Of a DNA stretch of 21,008 nt, positions 13,378 through 20,486 are shown one piece after another. The translations under genes and the position numbers were made by a program. This stretch comes from CAZVEE01 sp964625525 (lineage in GTDB: Bacteria > Pseudomonadota > Alphaproteobacteria > JAJFIK01): positions 1 through 21,008 of the forward strand of contig CAZVEE010000060.1 in NCBI GenBank assembly GCA_964625525.1, written 5' to 3'. Below the pieces are notes generated by a model. The model made no database searches, had not been told where the DNA came from, and saw nothing but the letters and a program-made list of their open reading frames with translations. Every line of letters starts with the position of its first letter. Position 1 is the stretch's first letter.

Positions 13378-14585
13378 TTCCCGTCGAGACCGCGCTGACC
13401 CGCATCCTGGACCCCATGGCGCCGGTGCCCCATGAAACCGTGCCGCTCGCCACCGCTGCGGGCCGTGTTCTGGCGCGCCCTGTGTTGGCCCGCGTCAGCC
13501 AGCCCGCCGCGGCGCTCTCGGCCATGGACGGCTATGCGGTGCGCGCCGAAGACGTGATAGAGCCCGGCGCCAAGCTGACCCTCTCGGGACGGATCATCGC
13601 CGGACAGACCCCTCCGGCCGCCCTTCAGCCCGGTGAAACCATGCGCATCTTCACCGGTGCGCTGTTGCCCGATGGCGCCGACACGGTGATCCCTCAAGAG
13701 GACACCCGCACGGTGGAGGACGGCCGCATCCATATGCGCGAGGCAAGCCAGAGTGGGCGCCATGTGCGCCCCGAGGGCCGCGACTTCAGCACCGGAGCCA
13801 CCTTGATTGAGGCCGGCACGCGCCTGACGCCGGCGCATGTGGCGCTTGCTGCCGCTGGCGGCTGGCCAGTGCTTGCGGTGCATCGCAATCCGCGCGTCGC
13901 CATTCTGGCCACTGGCGATGAGCTGGTGCGCGCCGGTGACCCATTAAGCCCGGTCCAGACGGTGGCCTCCAGCTTGGACGGCCTTGTTGCCGCCTTGCGG
14001 GCCTGGGGGGCGGACCCGGTTGATCTCGGCATTGCCCGCGACGACGAGGACGAACTGGCCGAAGCACTCGGCCGGGCCCGGGGGGCGGATTTGCTCATTA
14101 CGCTCGGCGGTGCGTCCGTGGGCGAACATGATTTGGTGCAGGACGCGCTCGTTCAGGACGGCTTTGATATCGGCTTCTGGAAGATCGCCATGCGCCCGGG
14201 CAAGCCGCTGATGTTCGGCACCCGTGACGATCACAGCGTTATTGGCTTGCCGGGCAATCCCGTCTCTGCGCTGGTGTGCGCCATGGTGTTCGTCAAACCC
14301 GCGATCGCGGCGCTCGCTGGGCGCGCACCTGAGCCGCCGGAGACGCGCGCCGCCCGCCTGGGTAAGGCCCTGCCCGCCAATGGTCCGCGCCAGGATTATC
14401 TGCGCGCCCGCCTTGTCAGCGACGCTGACCTTCTCATCGCGCTGCCGTTCGAGCTTCAAGACAGCGCCATGCTCTCCACTCTCGCCGCCAGTGACGCTTT
14501 GCTCGTGCGCCCGCCCCATGCGCCTGCCGCCGCCCTGGGTGATATAGTCACAGTCATGCCGTTGCGGTCTTTGCTCGCGCCCTAG
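13374..14585 (+). CDS. moeA: Molybdopterin molybdenumtransferase
   Basis: MoeA inserts molybdate into adenylylated molybdopterin, the last general step of molybdenum cofactor synthesis. The 403-residue product has the standard elements in order: ALSAMDGYAV (about 48-56), FTGALLPDGADTVIPQED, VRPEGRDF, VAILATGDELV, LITLGGASVGEHDLV, AMRPGKPLMFG and GLPGNPVSALV, and the small C-terminal domain to the end. The frame is open 35 codons further upstream, but that extension is arginine-rich and out of character. The ATG at 13374 overlaps the previous stop and gives the family N-terminus (MIPVETALTRIL). A terminator-like hairpin overlaps its stop codon. Confidence 0.96.
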   Translation: MIPVETALTRILDPMAPVPHETVPLATAAGRVLARPVLARVSQPAAALSAMDGYAVRAEDVIEPGAKLTLSGRIIAGQTPPAALQPGETMRIFTGALLPDGADTVIPQEDTRTVEDGRIHMREASQSGRHVRPEGRDFSTGATLIEAGTRLTPAHVALAAAGGWPVLAVHRNPRVAILATGDELVRAGDPLSPVQTVASSLDGLVAALRAWGADPVDLGIARDDEDELAEALGRARGADLLITLGGASVGEHDLVQDALVQDGFDIGFWKIAMRPGKPLMFGTRDDHSVIGLPGNPVSALVCAMVFVKPAIAALAGRAPEPPETRAARLGKALPANGPRQDYLRARLVSDADLLIALPFELQDSAMLSTLAASDALLVRPPHAPAAALGDIVTVMPLRSLLAP

Positions 14586-14600
14586 GCAGGCGCCCTTTTT
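14577..14600 (+). terminator. Probable intrinsic terminator after moeA
   Basis: GCGCC (14577-14581) pairs with GGCGC (14589-14593) around a 7-base loop that includes the moeA stop. Two C and a run of five T (14596-14600) follow. The stem is short but pure G-C and the T-run is clean. It separates moeA from lexA. Confidence 0.5.
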
Positions 14601-14635
14601 CCGTGCGGTTTGGGGGCCGCGCTTCCCAAAAAGAC

Positions 14636-14664
14636 TTGACCGGTGCCTGGAACCAAACTAGAAC
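14636..14664 (+). promoter_or_regulatory. lexA promoter
   Basis: TTGACC (-35, 14636-14641) and TAGAAC (-10, 14659-14664) are 17 bp apart. The -10 lies inside an SOS box, so LexA binding would block RNA polymerase, the expected autoregulation. The leader is about 115 bases and includes a second SOS-like box and a near-duplicated GAGCC(A/C)-rich stretch around 14719-14750. Confidence 0.65.
14650..14664. promoter_or_regulatory. SOS box 1 (LexA site), GAAC-N7-GAAC
   Basis: GAAC-CAAACTA-GAAC matches exactly the direct-repeat LexA operator known from alphaproteobacteria (GTTC-N7-GTTC read on the other strand). It overlaps the spacer and the -10 of the lexA promoter. Confidence 0.85.
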
Positions 14665-14674
14665 GAGACAAGTT

Positions 14675-14689
14675 GTTTCGGTTTTGTTC
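14675..14689. promoter_or_regulatory. SOS box 2 (LexA site), GTTT-N7-GTTC
   Basis: GTTT-CGGTTTT-GTTC has one mismatch to the GTTC-N7-GTTC operator and is in the opposite orientation to box 1, with 10 bp between them. It lies just past the predicted transcription start. Two boxes would allow tighter autoregulation of lexA. Confidence 0.65.
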
Positions 14690-14787
14690 CGAAGCGCGAC
14701 AGTCTCGCGGACGAGGCCTGGGAGCCACGACGAGCCCTGGGAGCCACACTGACAGGTCTCTGCGATCCGCATGAAGAGGAGCCGGCC

Positions 14788-15516
14788 ATGCTGACCCCGA
14801 AGCAGCATCAACTGCTCACATTCATTCAAAAACGCACCGCCGCGACGGGCGTGTCCCCCTCCTTCGACGAAATGAAAGAGGCGCTGGACCTGCGCTCTAA
14901 ATCCGGCATTCACCGGCTGATCACGGCGCTGGAGGAGCGCGGCTTTATCCGCCGCCTGCCCCATAAAGCCCGCGCCATTGAAGTGATCCGGCCGCTGGAC
15001 AATGTTCCCACGCCGCCGGCCGGGCCGCGCCCGGGGGGCCGCGCACCGGGCTTCCGCCCCAGCGTCATCAGCGGCGCCAAGGACACAGCACCTGAGCCGC
15101 GCAACGCCGCGCCCCTGCGCGAGCAGGCTGATACGGGCGTCAACCTCCCTGTGCGCGGACGCATCGCCGCGGGCGTGCCTAAGGAAGCGATTGAAATGGA
15201 TACGGATTTCGTCGGTGTCCCCACCAGTATGGTGGGCACGGGCGATCACTACGCGCTCGAAGTGCGCGGCGACTCCATGGTCAATGCGGGTATTCTCGAC
15301 GGCGATGTGGTGGTGATCCAATCCTGCGACACGGCCCGCAACGGGGAAATCGTTGTGGCACTGATCCGCGACGATGAAGCGACACTCAAGCGGTTGCGCA
15401 CGCGGGGCGGCTCCATTGCGCTTGAAGCCGAAAATCCCGATTACGAAACGCGCATCTACCGCCCGGACGAAGTGCAGATCCGTGGTCGCCTGGTGGGGCT
15501 GATCCGACAGTATTGA
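14788..15516 (+). CDS. lexA: LexA, SOS repressor and self-cleaving protease
   Basis: LexA represses DNA-damage genes until RecA filaments trigger its self-cleavage. The 242-residue product has the winged-helix DNA-binding domain (MLTPKQHQLLTFIQKR ... SGIHRLITALEERGFIRRLPHKARAIEV, residues 1-67). A long Pro/Gly-rich linker (about 72-115) follows, then the S24 peptidase domain with the Ala128-Gly129 cleavage site in GRIAAGV, nucleophile Ser163 in VRGDSMVNAGI and Lys201 in EATLKRL. It is longer than E. coli LexA (202), as is usual in alphaproteobacteria, because of the linker. AAGAGGAG lies 10 bases before the ATG. It is monocistronic, since the next gene is convergent, and its promoter carries two SOS boxes. 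Confidence 0.97.
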   Translation: MLTPKQHQLLTFIQKRTAATGVSPSFDEMKEALDLRSKSGIHRLITALEERGFIRRLPHKARAIEVIRPLDNVPTPPAGPRPGGRAPGFRPSVISGAKDTAPEPRNAAPLREQADTGVNLPVRGRIAAGVPKEAIEMDTDFVGVPTSMVGTGDHYALEVRGDSMVNAGILDGDVVVIQSCDTARNGEIVVALIRDDEATLKRLRTRGGSIALEAENPDYETRIYRPDEVQIRGRLVGLIRQY

Positions 15517-15546
15517 GCTGCGGATGCGGTGGTGCGAGGCGGCGGT

Positions 15547-15651
15547 TAGAGCGCTTTCAGGAAAAGTGTGCGCGGTTTTCCGCCCGGAAAGCGCGCCAAA
15601 CCAAAGACCGAGAGCCGTTTCAATGATCTGGTTTTCATTGAAACGGCTCTA
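15547..15651. repeat. RIME-like palindromic intergenic repeat element
   Basis: A 105-bp element bounded by TAGAGC and GCTCTA. Its left half is a nested hairpin: GCGCTTTC (15551-15558) pairs with GAAAGCGC (15587-15594), and inside it GGAAAA (15560-15565) pairs with TTTTCC (15576-15581). Its right half is a perfect 16-bp stem (15611-15626 with 15635-15650) with an 8-base loop. The pattern of a GGAAAAGTGTG...CGGTTTTCC hairpin followed by a long perfect hairpin matches, from memory, the RIME-type repeats scattered through rhizobial and related genomes. It fills the gap between the convergent lexA and comEC, may act as a bidirectional terminator, and its last three bases form the comEC stop codon. 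Confidence 0.8.
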
Positions 15652-17751
15652 GTGCTCCCGGTCGCGCAGGCGCGGCAAGACCCAGGGACGCTCACCGCGC
15701 GAGTCTCGCGCAGTGCGCACATGGGCAGTGCCCGCATCGTCAATCCACACAGCATGCGCCCCTTCACGCCAGACATCGAACCGATCGATCACCATTTGGG
15801 GTTTGGCGCAAGGCCCGCGCACCGGCACCGCGCTGACGAGCCAGTCGGCCCGCACGCAATCCTCCATCAGCGCGCCTTGAGTGCGCGCCAGCGCCAGCAC
15901 CCCGCCCCCCACCAGCGTCGCCGTACACCCCGCCGCATCACAACGCCAGGCGCCCGGCGTGGCCTGTGCCGTCTCCGTCCGCGTGACGAAATCCGCCACC
16001 GGGCCTTTTTCCCCGTCTCGGCGCAGCCATTGTTTGCGAACGAAGGAACTGCCGCGCGCGGTCGGAAAGCTCAGCCGCCCCGCCCCATCGCGCACCGCGA
16101 CCATGCGCCCCTCGCGCCCCACAAGCACATCCGGCGGCGGTGTCACCGCGGCTACCAGAATGCCAGCCACCACCGCCCCCAGTCCCGCAAGCCGCCAGGG
16201 CCGAACCCACAAACACAGCCATAAGCCGCCCCCGCTCATCAGCGCAAAGGCCGATACGGGCATGGATGGGATCAGCGCCACCACCCCCGGCCAGCTATTG
16301 ATGCCGTGGGCGACCCACAAAATGCCGTCAATCCCCGCGCCCATGGCCATGAGAGGCCAGGCCTCCAGGCCCACCGGCATCGCGATCAGCGAGGCCAACC
16401 CAAACGGCATCACCAGCAGCGAGAACAAAGGCACGGCCACCAGGTTTGCCAGTAGGTCATACGCCCCCAGACGATTGAAGTGATAAGCCGCAAAGGGCGC
16501 GACGGCGAGGCTGGCGATGACGGTGGTCATCGCGATACCACCCAGAAAGTGTCCCATATCGGCAAAACTGGACCCGCCCGGCTCCGCCCAGGATGGCCGC
16601 CAGCGCCGCCAGGCCTCATATCCGGCAATGAGCCCGGTGACCGCCGCGAACGACATCTGAAAGCCCGCCAGCACAAGGCTCTCCGGACGCAGGACCAGGA
16701 TCACCATCGCCGCCGCCGCAACCGTCCGCATGGAAAGCACTGGCCGATCCAGCAGCACCGCCACCATGGCCACCAGGATCATCACAAACGCCCGTTGCGT
16801 GGACACCGACGCCCCTGACAGCGCCAGATAGGCCGCCGCCGCCACCGCTGCCGCTACCGCGGCCCATTTCTTGACCGGATACTGAAGGGCAATAGGCTCG
16901 ATCAGTGCCAGGCCGCCACGCACGAGGAAGAAGATAAAGGCCGCAATCGCGGTCATATGCAGGCCTGAAATCGCCAACAAATGAGCCAGACCCGTATTGC
17001 GCAACGCCTCCCAATCCGCCTCCGCGATGCCGCCCCGCTTGCCGGTCAGCACGGCCGCCGCGATGGCGCCCGTGGGTCCTGGTAGCGCATCGCGGATCCG
17101 CGTGGCGGCCCCGTCGCGCCAGCGGGCGATCCGCGCGCTGGGGCCTGAGACAGCCGCGGGCTCCACCAGCTCCGGCGCCCCCAACGTGAAGCCGACCCCG
17201 CCCAGGCGCTGAAACCAAGCTTGGCGCGCGAAATCGAAGGCATCAGGCGCGGCTGGCGCCGGCGGCGGCATCACCACCACGCGCAGGCGCACCCGGTCAC
17301 CGGGGCGCAAGGATGCTGATTGTGAGGCAGGCGTCGTCACCCGCACCCGTGCCGGCCGTCTGTCAGCGGACCATCCGCCCAAATCCTCGACCGCGATCAG
17401 CAGGCGATGGCGCGCGTCCGCGCGGCGTTCCACCGCGAGCAGCGTGCCCAGGAGCGGCAAGGGCGGGGTCCTGCGTTCAATGATGGGCGCATCCACGTGC
17501 AACGCCCGCACCTGCACCGCGGCAAAGCCGCCCACCAGCATCAACACCACGCTCAAGCCGGCAAGCACCGTATCGCGCCCTCGCAGGGCGATCATCAGCC
17601 CCAGGACGGCACAAGTGAGCACCGGCCCAAGCCACCAGACCGGCTCCACGGGTAAAGCGAAGTAAAAGGCAATCCCCACACCGAACAGCACCGGCAACCA
17701 CAACGGCCAGCGGTCCCGTTCCGCAAGCAGCAGTGCCGTTAGCCCAGCCAT
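15649..17751 (-). CDS. comEC: ComEC/Rec2 family DNA-uptake channel protein
   Basis: ComEC forms the inner-membrane channel that passes single-stranded DNA into the cytoplasm during natural transformation. The 700-residue product has N-terminal helices (about 18-80) and a DUF4131/OB-type soluble region (about 85-190, with GDRVRLRVVV). The Competence domain (about 210-480) includes GAIAAAVLTGKRGGI and LAHLLAISGLHMTAIA and many membrane helices. A C-terminal region (about 550-700) shows no HxHxDH metallo-beta-lactamase motif, as in other alphaproteobacteria. An upstream in-frame extension to 17898 is rejected: ATG 17751 gives MAGLTALLLAERDRWPLW and lies inside the end of the upstream hydrolase gene (13-base overlap), suggesting coupled translation. 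The stop codon TAG (15649-15651) is the terminal triplet of the palindromic repeat, so the last residues may have been reset by that insertion. Confidence 0.92.
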   Translation of the reverse strand: MAGLTALLLAERDRWPLWLPVLFGVGIAFYFALPVEPVWWLGPVLTCAVLGLMIALRGRDTVLAGLSVVLMLVGGFAAVQVRALHVDAPIIERRTPPLPLLGTLLAVERRADARHRLLIAVEDLGGWSADRRPARVRVTTPASQSASLRPGDRVRLRVVVMPPPAPAAPDAFDFARQAWFQRLGGVGFTLGAPELVEPAAVSGPSARIARWRDGAATRIRDALPGPTGAIAAAVLTGKRGGIAEADWEALRNTGLAHLLAISGLHMTAIAAFIFFLVRGGLALIEPIALQYPVKKWAAVAAAVAAAAYLALSGASVSTQRAFVMILVAMVAVLLDRPVLSMRTVAAAAMVILVLRPESLVLAGFQMSFAAVTGLIAGYEAWRRWRPSWAEPGGSSFADMGHFLGGIAMTTVIASLAVAPFAAYHFNRLGAYDLLANLVAVPLFSLLVMPFGLASLIAMPVGLEAWPLMAMGAGIDGILWVAHGINSWPGVVALIPSMPVSAFALMSGGGLWLCLWVRPWRLAGLGAVVAGILVAAVTPPPDVLVGREGRMVAVRDGAGRLSFPTARGSSFVRKQWLRRDGEKGPVADFVTRTETAQATPGAWRCDAAGCTATLVGGGVLALARTQGALMEDCVRADWLVSAVPVRGPCAKPQMVIDRFDVWREGAHAVWIDDAGTAHVRTARDSRGERPWVLPRLRDREH

Positions 17752-18620
17752 GCGTCGAGGACAGGGTTGAGTTGCTCCGGCGCCTCTTGCTGAGACCAAT
17801 GGGACACGCCCGGAAAGGTCCGCAAGGTGAGGTTCGGCACCAATGTCTGGGTGCCTTCGGTCAGATGCAGGCCCAGTGCCACATCCTCTTCGCCCCACAA
17901 CATCAGCGTCGGGACATCGGTGGTTCGCGGGGCGAAGATGTAGTCACGCAACGAGGCCGAGACCATGGCGAAATTGGCACGATAGTAGTTGACCATGGCC
18001 CGCGCTGCGCCGGGGATCAGGGCATTGGCGCGATAGACATCCGTCACCGCTTCGGGAAAACGCTCCGGCGCCGCACTGGTGTTGCGAAAGGCCCGCGCCA
18101 CCGCCTCGGCGTTATTGGCGCGCAGGGCCGCTTCGGGCAACCAGGGGATCTGGAAGAACAGCACATACCAAGAGCGCCGCCACTGGCCATTGCGCCACAT
18201 GCCACTCATCAGCCGTTCAGGATGCGGAATATTGATCGCCACGAACCGCTCCACCGGCCGCACCTTATGGAGCACGAAGGACCAGGCGATCAGTCCGCCC
18301 CAGTCGTGAGACATGAGCAGGGATGGTTTCAAACCCTGCGCCGTGGCGGCATCGAACAATCCCGCCACATCGGCCACCAGATTCGGCATCTCATAATCGC
18401 GCTGCGCCCGCGGCCGGGAGGAGTGGCCATAACCGCGCAAGTTCGGCGCCCAGACCGTATAGCCCTTGGCCGTCAGCATCGCGATTTGATGACGCCAGGA
18501 ATAAGAGGTCTCGGGAAACCCGTGCAGGCAGAGCGCCAAACGCTCGCCGCCCTCTGCGACCGCCGTCTCGAAGCTCAGCCCATTGGCTTCGATGAACTCC
18601 ACCCGCCCTGGCATATCCAT
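17739..18620 (-). CDS. Alpha/beta hydrolase, epoxide-hydrolase-like
   Basis: The 293-residue product has the alpha/beta hydrolase fold of soluble epoxide hydrolases and related haloalkane/fluoroacetate dehalogenases. HGFPETSYSWR (33-43) is the oxyanion-hole motif, Asp106 in SHDWGG the nucleophile, Asp246 in LWGEEDVAL the acid and His274 in GVSHW the base. A cap region with tyrosines (DVYRANA, VNYYRANF) could hold the ring-opening residues. NLRGYGHSSRP and INIPHPERL are also typical of the epoxide hydrolase branch. Substrate cannot be told from sequence. The start at 18620 is chosen because GGGAGA lies about 8 bases upstream; an extension to 18698 is possible but unlike the family. It is co-oriented and overlapping with comEC and divergent from gltX. 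Confidence 0.87.
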   Translation of the reverse strand: MDMPGRVEFIEANGLSFETAVAEGGERLALCLHGFPETSYSWRHQIAMLTAKGYTVWAPNLRGYGHSSRPRAQRDYEMPNLVADVAGLFDAATAQGLKPSLLMSHDWGGLIAWSFVLHKVRPVERFVAINIPHPERLMSGMWRNGQWRRSWYVLFFQIPWLPEAALRANNAEAVARAFRNTSAAPERFPEAVTDVYRANALIPGAARAMVNYYRANFAMVSASLRDYIFAPRTTDVPTLMLWGEEDVALGLHLTEGTQTLVPNLTLRTFPGVSHWSQQEAPEQLNPVLDAWLG

Positions 18621-18761
18621 GCTGCGCTCTCCCTCGCCTGCCACGCGAGCATACCACGGACCAGATGTGACTTCGTGGATCTCCTCCCCCTGTCCCACCG
18701 GCGCGACGCCTGTGCTATCACCTCGCCCGCACCCGTTGCGTTGTCAGGCCAGGAGTGAGCC

Positions 18762-20183
18762 ATGAACGAGCCGTCCCCCGTTGTTACCCGCTTTGCGCCG
18801 TCCCCGACGGGCTTTTTGCATATTGGGGGCGCCCGCACCGCGTTGTTCAGTTGGCTTTATGCCCGCCACATGGGCGGTCAGTTCCGCCTGCGCATTGAGG
18901 ACACGGATCGCGAACGCTCCACCCAGGCGGCCATCGACGCCATTCTGTCGGGCCTCACCTGGCTCGGTCTCGATTGGGACGGGGAGGTGGTTTACCAATC
19001 CAGCCGCGCCGATCGCCACAAAGAGATCGCCGAGGCGCTCCTGGCCCAGGGTCAGGCCTATCGCTGCTATGCGACGCCGGAGGAGCTTGATGCCATGCGC
19101 GAAGCCGCCCGCGCCGAAGGCCGGCCGGTGCGCTATGACGGCCGGTGGCGCGACCGGGATCCTTCGGATGCACCTGACGGCGCCGACCCAGTGATTCGTC
19201 TCAAAGCCCCTCAAGAGGGCAGCACCGTGATCGAGGATGTGGTGCAGGGCACCGTCGAAATCGGCAATGATCAGCTTGACGACCTGGTGCTTCTGCGCAG
19301 TGACGGCACTCCCACTTACATGCTGGCCGTGGTGGTGGACGACCATGATATGGGCGTCACCCATGTCCTGCGCGGCGATGACCACCTGATTAACGCCGCC
19401 CGTCAGCGCCACATCATGGAGGCCATGGGCTGGCCGGTGCCGAGCTACGGCCATGTCCCCCTGATCCATGGGCCAGATGGGGCGAAGTTGTCCAAACGCC
19501 ATGGCGCGCTCGGTGTCGAGGCCTATCGCGATGACGGCTATCTGCCGGAAACCATGCGTACTTATCTGGCGCGGCTAGGCTGGTCGCATGGGGATGACGA
19601 GATCTTCACGACCGAGCAGGCTGTGAGCTGGTTTGACCTGAGCGGCCTGAACAAAGCCCCAGCGCGGCTCGATTTCGACAAGCTTGCCTTCGTGAACGCC
19701 CATTTCCTGCGCTGCGCGGACCGGGAGCGCCTGACGGATCTGATCCGTGAGCCGCTGGAGAAGACCGCGGGCAAGCCGCTCGACGCGGTGCTGACGGGCC
19801 GGCTGGAGCGGGCTTGGCCTGCTCTCACCGAGCGGGCCAAGACAGTGCCTGAGCTGGCGCAGGTGGCGGGCTTTCTGGTCACGCCGCGCCCCATCGCCAT
19901 CGAACCGGCCTCGGCCAAACACTTGACCGATGAGTCACGCGCCATGCTCGCCGGCCTTGCCGAAGCACTCGCGGCAGTGGACGATTGGTCCGCCGAGCTG
20001 GTGGAAGCGGCCGTGCGCGCCCATGCCAGCGCGAAAAGCCTGAAATTCGGCCAGGTGGCGCAGCCCCTGCGGGCCGCCACCACGGGCACCCCCCAATCGC
20101 CAGGCATTTTTGAGGTGCTGATCGCCCTCGGAAAAGACGAAACACTCGCCCGGATTCACGACCAATTGGGGCAATCGCAATAA
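18762..20183 (+). CDS. gltX: Glutamyl-tRNA synthetase
   Basis: GltX charges tRNA-Glu with glutamate; in many alphaproteobacteria it also mischarges tRNA-Gln for later amidation by GatCAB. The 473-residue class I synthetase shows the HIGH-type signature in RFAPSPTGFLHIGGARTALF (residues 10-29), the KMSKS-type signature KLSKRHG (242-248), and family stretches LRIEDTDRERST, YHxx-type acceptor region GDDHLINAARQ and the C-terminal anticodon-binding helical domain. AGGAG sits 7 bases before the ATG. Whether it is discriminating cannot be judged here, since a second gltX could lie elsewhere. It is divergent from the hydrolase gene (141 bp apart) and followed by gltA. Confidence 0.97.
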   Translation: MNEPSPVVTRFAPSPTGFLHIGGARTALFSWLYARHMGGQFRLRIEDTDRERSTQAAIDAILSGLTWLGLDWDGEVVYQSSRADRHKEIAEALLAQGQAYRCYATPEELDAMREAARAEGRPVRYDGRWRDRDPSDAPDGADPVIRLKAPQEGSTVIEDVVQGTVEIGNDQLDDLVLLRSDGTPTYMLAVVVDDHDMGVTHVLRGDDHLINAARQRHIMEAMGWPVPSYGHVPLIHGPDGAKLSKRHGALGVEAYRDDGYLPETMRTYLARLGWSHGDDEIFTTEQAVSWFDLSGLNKAPARLDFDKLAFVNAHFLRCADRERLTDLIREPLEKTAGKPLDAVLTGRLERAWPALTERAKTVPELAQVAGFLVTPRPIAIEPASAKHLTDESRAMLAGLAEALAAVDDWSAELVEAAVRAHASAKSLKFGQVAQPLRAATTGTPQSPGIFEVLIALGKDETLARIHDQLGQSQ

Positions 20184-20262
20184 AGTGACGCCGAAAGCTC
20201 GCCTCTCACAGGGAAATGCTTAGCTCCTTCGCCGCACATACGGGATCGTGCGGTTCTTGCAG

Positions 20263-20292
20263 GTGACGGATACGAACCATAGCGCCTATAAT
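20263..20292 (+). promoter_or_regulatory. Candidate sigma70 promoter for gltA
   Basis: A perfect TATAAT (-10, 20287-20292) has a modest -35, GTGACG (20263-20268), 18 bp upstream, or TGACGG with 17 bp spacing. Predicted start is near 20299, so the gltA leader would be about 185 bases, unusually long for this window. The stretch 20184-20262 before it shows nothing I can name. Confidence 0.55.
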
Positions 20293-20299
20293 GGCGACA

Positions 20300-20312
20300 A
20301 CGCTGCCAGCGT
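20300..20312. promoter_or_regulatory. Perfect inverted repeat at the predicted gltA start site
   Basis: ACGCTG-C-CAGCGT, a 6-1-6 perfect inverted repeat beginning about one base from the predicted transcription start. The position suits a repressor operator; no known regulator motif is recognised. Confidence 0.35.
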
Positions 20313-20358
20313 CGGGGTCGCACGGTCCCGGCACGGCCAAAAGACCAGCCGGCGCGGA

Positions 20359-20384
20359 CCCGCCCTCTTCTTCAGAGGTGCGGG
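20359..20384 (+). promoter_or_regulatory. Hairpin in the gltA leader
   Basis: CCCGC-CCTCT pairs with AGAGG-T-GCGGG: ten base pairs with a single bulged T and a 5-base TCTTC loop (20369-20373). There is no following T-run, so it is not an intrinsic terminator. It may be a structural part of the leader RNA, for instance a stability or sRNA element. Confidence 0.4.
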
Positions 20385-20465
20385 CCTATCCGTGCACGCG
20401 ATTGAGGAAACCGGACGCCGAGGCAAACCAGGCGCCATCAGGAACAGGCGAGGACAACCGATCAC

Positions 20466-20486
20466 ATGAGGTCGCATACGCCATGA
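20466..20486 (+). CDS. Possible six-codon upstream ORF overlapping the gltA start
   Basis: ATG AGG TCG CAT ACG CCA TGA encodes MRSHTP and its stop shares four bases with the gltA ATG (ATGA, 20483-20486). A GAGGA sits about 10 bases before this ATG, while the site for gltA itself (GAGG) falls inside the mini-ORF. This could couple gltA translation to the mini-ORF. It may equally be chance, as the peptide is too short to test. Confidence 0.2.
   Translation: MRSHTP

Noticed and set aside
12942..13883. Open frame of 313 codons on the minus strand
   Set aside because: Runs antisense through the membrane protein and moeA; no ribosome site or family similarity.
17752..17898. N-terminal extension of comEC by 49 codons
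   Set aside because: The extension lies wholly inside the hydrolase gene and is Arg/Gly-rich shadow sequence; ATG 17751 gives a normal ComEC start.
20248..20469. 73-codon frame upstream of gltA
   Set aside because: GTG start without a ribosome site, overlaps the gltA promoter, and composition is arginine-rich with no recognised similarity; the region is better read as promoter and leader.
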